From NCBI GenBank assembly GCA_031553675.1, contig JAVBLF010000082.1, positions 1 through 5,935 of the forward strand: a stretch of 5,935 nt of DNA. The letters run 5' to 3'. Shown piece by piece: positions 5,856-5,935 of the stretch. Within the stretch, counting starts at the first letter, position 1, and every line of letters begins with the position of its first letter. The position numbers and the translations under genes were made by a program. The stretch comes from JAVBLF01 sp031553675 (GTDB lineage Bacteria > Bacillota > Clostridia > Christensenellales > CALWSW01). Below the pieces are notes generated by a model. It searched no databases and was not told the DNA's origin. It saw nothing but the letters and a program-made list of their open reading frames with translations.

Positions 5856-5929
5856 CGGGCGATTGATAATCGCCCCTACACCCCGTAAGCCTTGTTTGTG
5901 CGCCTGTAGGGGCGATTATCAATCGCCCG
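5856..5929. repeat. Nested palindromic repeat, copy B (complete)
   Basis: Two perfect 25-base inverted arms (5856-5880 and 5905-5929) surround a 24-base core with CTTGTTTGTGCGCC at its end. Each arm is itself a hairpin (8-bp stem GGGCGATT/AATCGCCC, loop GAT) followed by CTACA, so the 74-base unit can fold as one long hairpin or as two small ones. Outside, CAA at 5852-5854 and TTG at 5930-5932 extend the symmetry with one bulged base. It resembles REP/MITE-like intergenic elements that are abundant in Clostridia, which I recall in general form only. It could be a small non-autonomous mobile element, a bidirectional transcription stop or an mRNA-stability element. Confidence 0.9.
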
Positions 5930-5935
5930 TTGCAG

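Larger units (their letters stand above)
5542..5935. other. Gene-free region filled with palindromic repeats
   Basis: Nearly 400 bases upstream of the isomerase gene contain no credible gene. About half of the region is repeat sequence (units at 5602-5663, 5711-5778 and 5856-5929). No convincing -35/-10 pair for the isomerase could be assigned on the minus strand. An inverted repeat TGATTG-N7-CAATCA (5645-5663) could be an operator but overlaps a decayed repeat copy. Confidence 0.7.

Noticed and set aside
5731..5922. Minus-strand 63-codon open frame
   Set aside because: It consists largely of the palindromic repeats; such frames are common spurious calls over this kind of element.
5711..5929. 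CRISPR array
   Set aside because: There are only two units, of 74 bases, internally palindromic, with uneven decay and no cas genes.

Overview
The window is GC-rich bacterial DNA with five complete protein genes in two convergent blocks. Purine-rich Shine-Dalgarno sites (AAAGGAG, AAAGGAGG), a BioY-type biotin transporter, a long-form xylose isomerase, a LacI regulator of the 'GTVDRVL' type and palindromic intergenic repeats suggest a high-GC Bacillota/Clostridia-like chromosome, possibly gut-associated. That placement is inference: there is no rRNA or other marker gene. No tRNA, rRNA, CRISPR array, transposase or phage gene was seen.

Left block, plus strand (1-2044): bioY, the substrate-binding membrane subunit of an ECF biotin transporter, is followed after 19 bases by a group II PLP-dependent decarboxylase-family enzyme of unknown substrate. 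They probably form a two-gene operon. bioY has a TATACT box so close to its ATG that the message may be leaderless. A GC-rich hairpin separates the block from the convergent regulator.

Right block, minus strand, read from right to left: a TIM-barrel sugar-phosphate isomerase/epimerase (5541-4735) ends in a strong intrinsic terminator. A separate promoter region (TTGACT-N17-TATCGT) with a candidate LacI-type operator precedes xylA (4456-3146). After a 55-base gap holding a stem-loop comes a LacI-family regulator (3090-2068) that starts with TTG. The simplest reading is a xylose or related sugar catabolic locus in which the regulator is co-transcribed with xylA and controls it through the operator. 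No xylulokinase or sugar transporter gene lies within the window.

Right edge (5542-5935): about 390 bases without a gene. They hold two copies of a nested palindromic repeat (25-base inverted arms, each itself a hairpin, around a 24-base core), one complete and one with a damaged right arm, plus a decayed third copy with related flanking sequence.

Most of the window looks like ordinary metabolic genes. No clearly new system is visible. The points most worth checking are the repeat family, the xylA control region, and the pairing of bioY with an uncharacterised decarboxylase.
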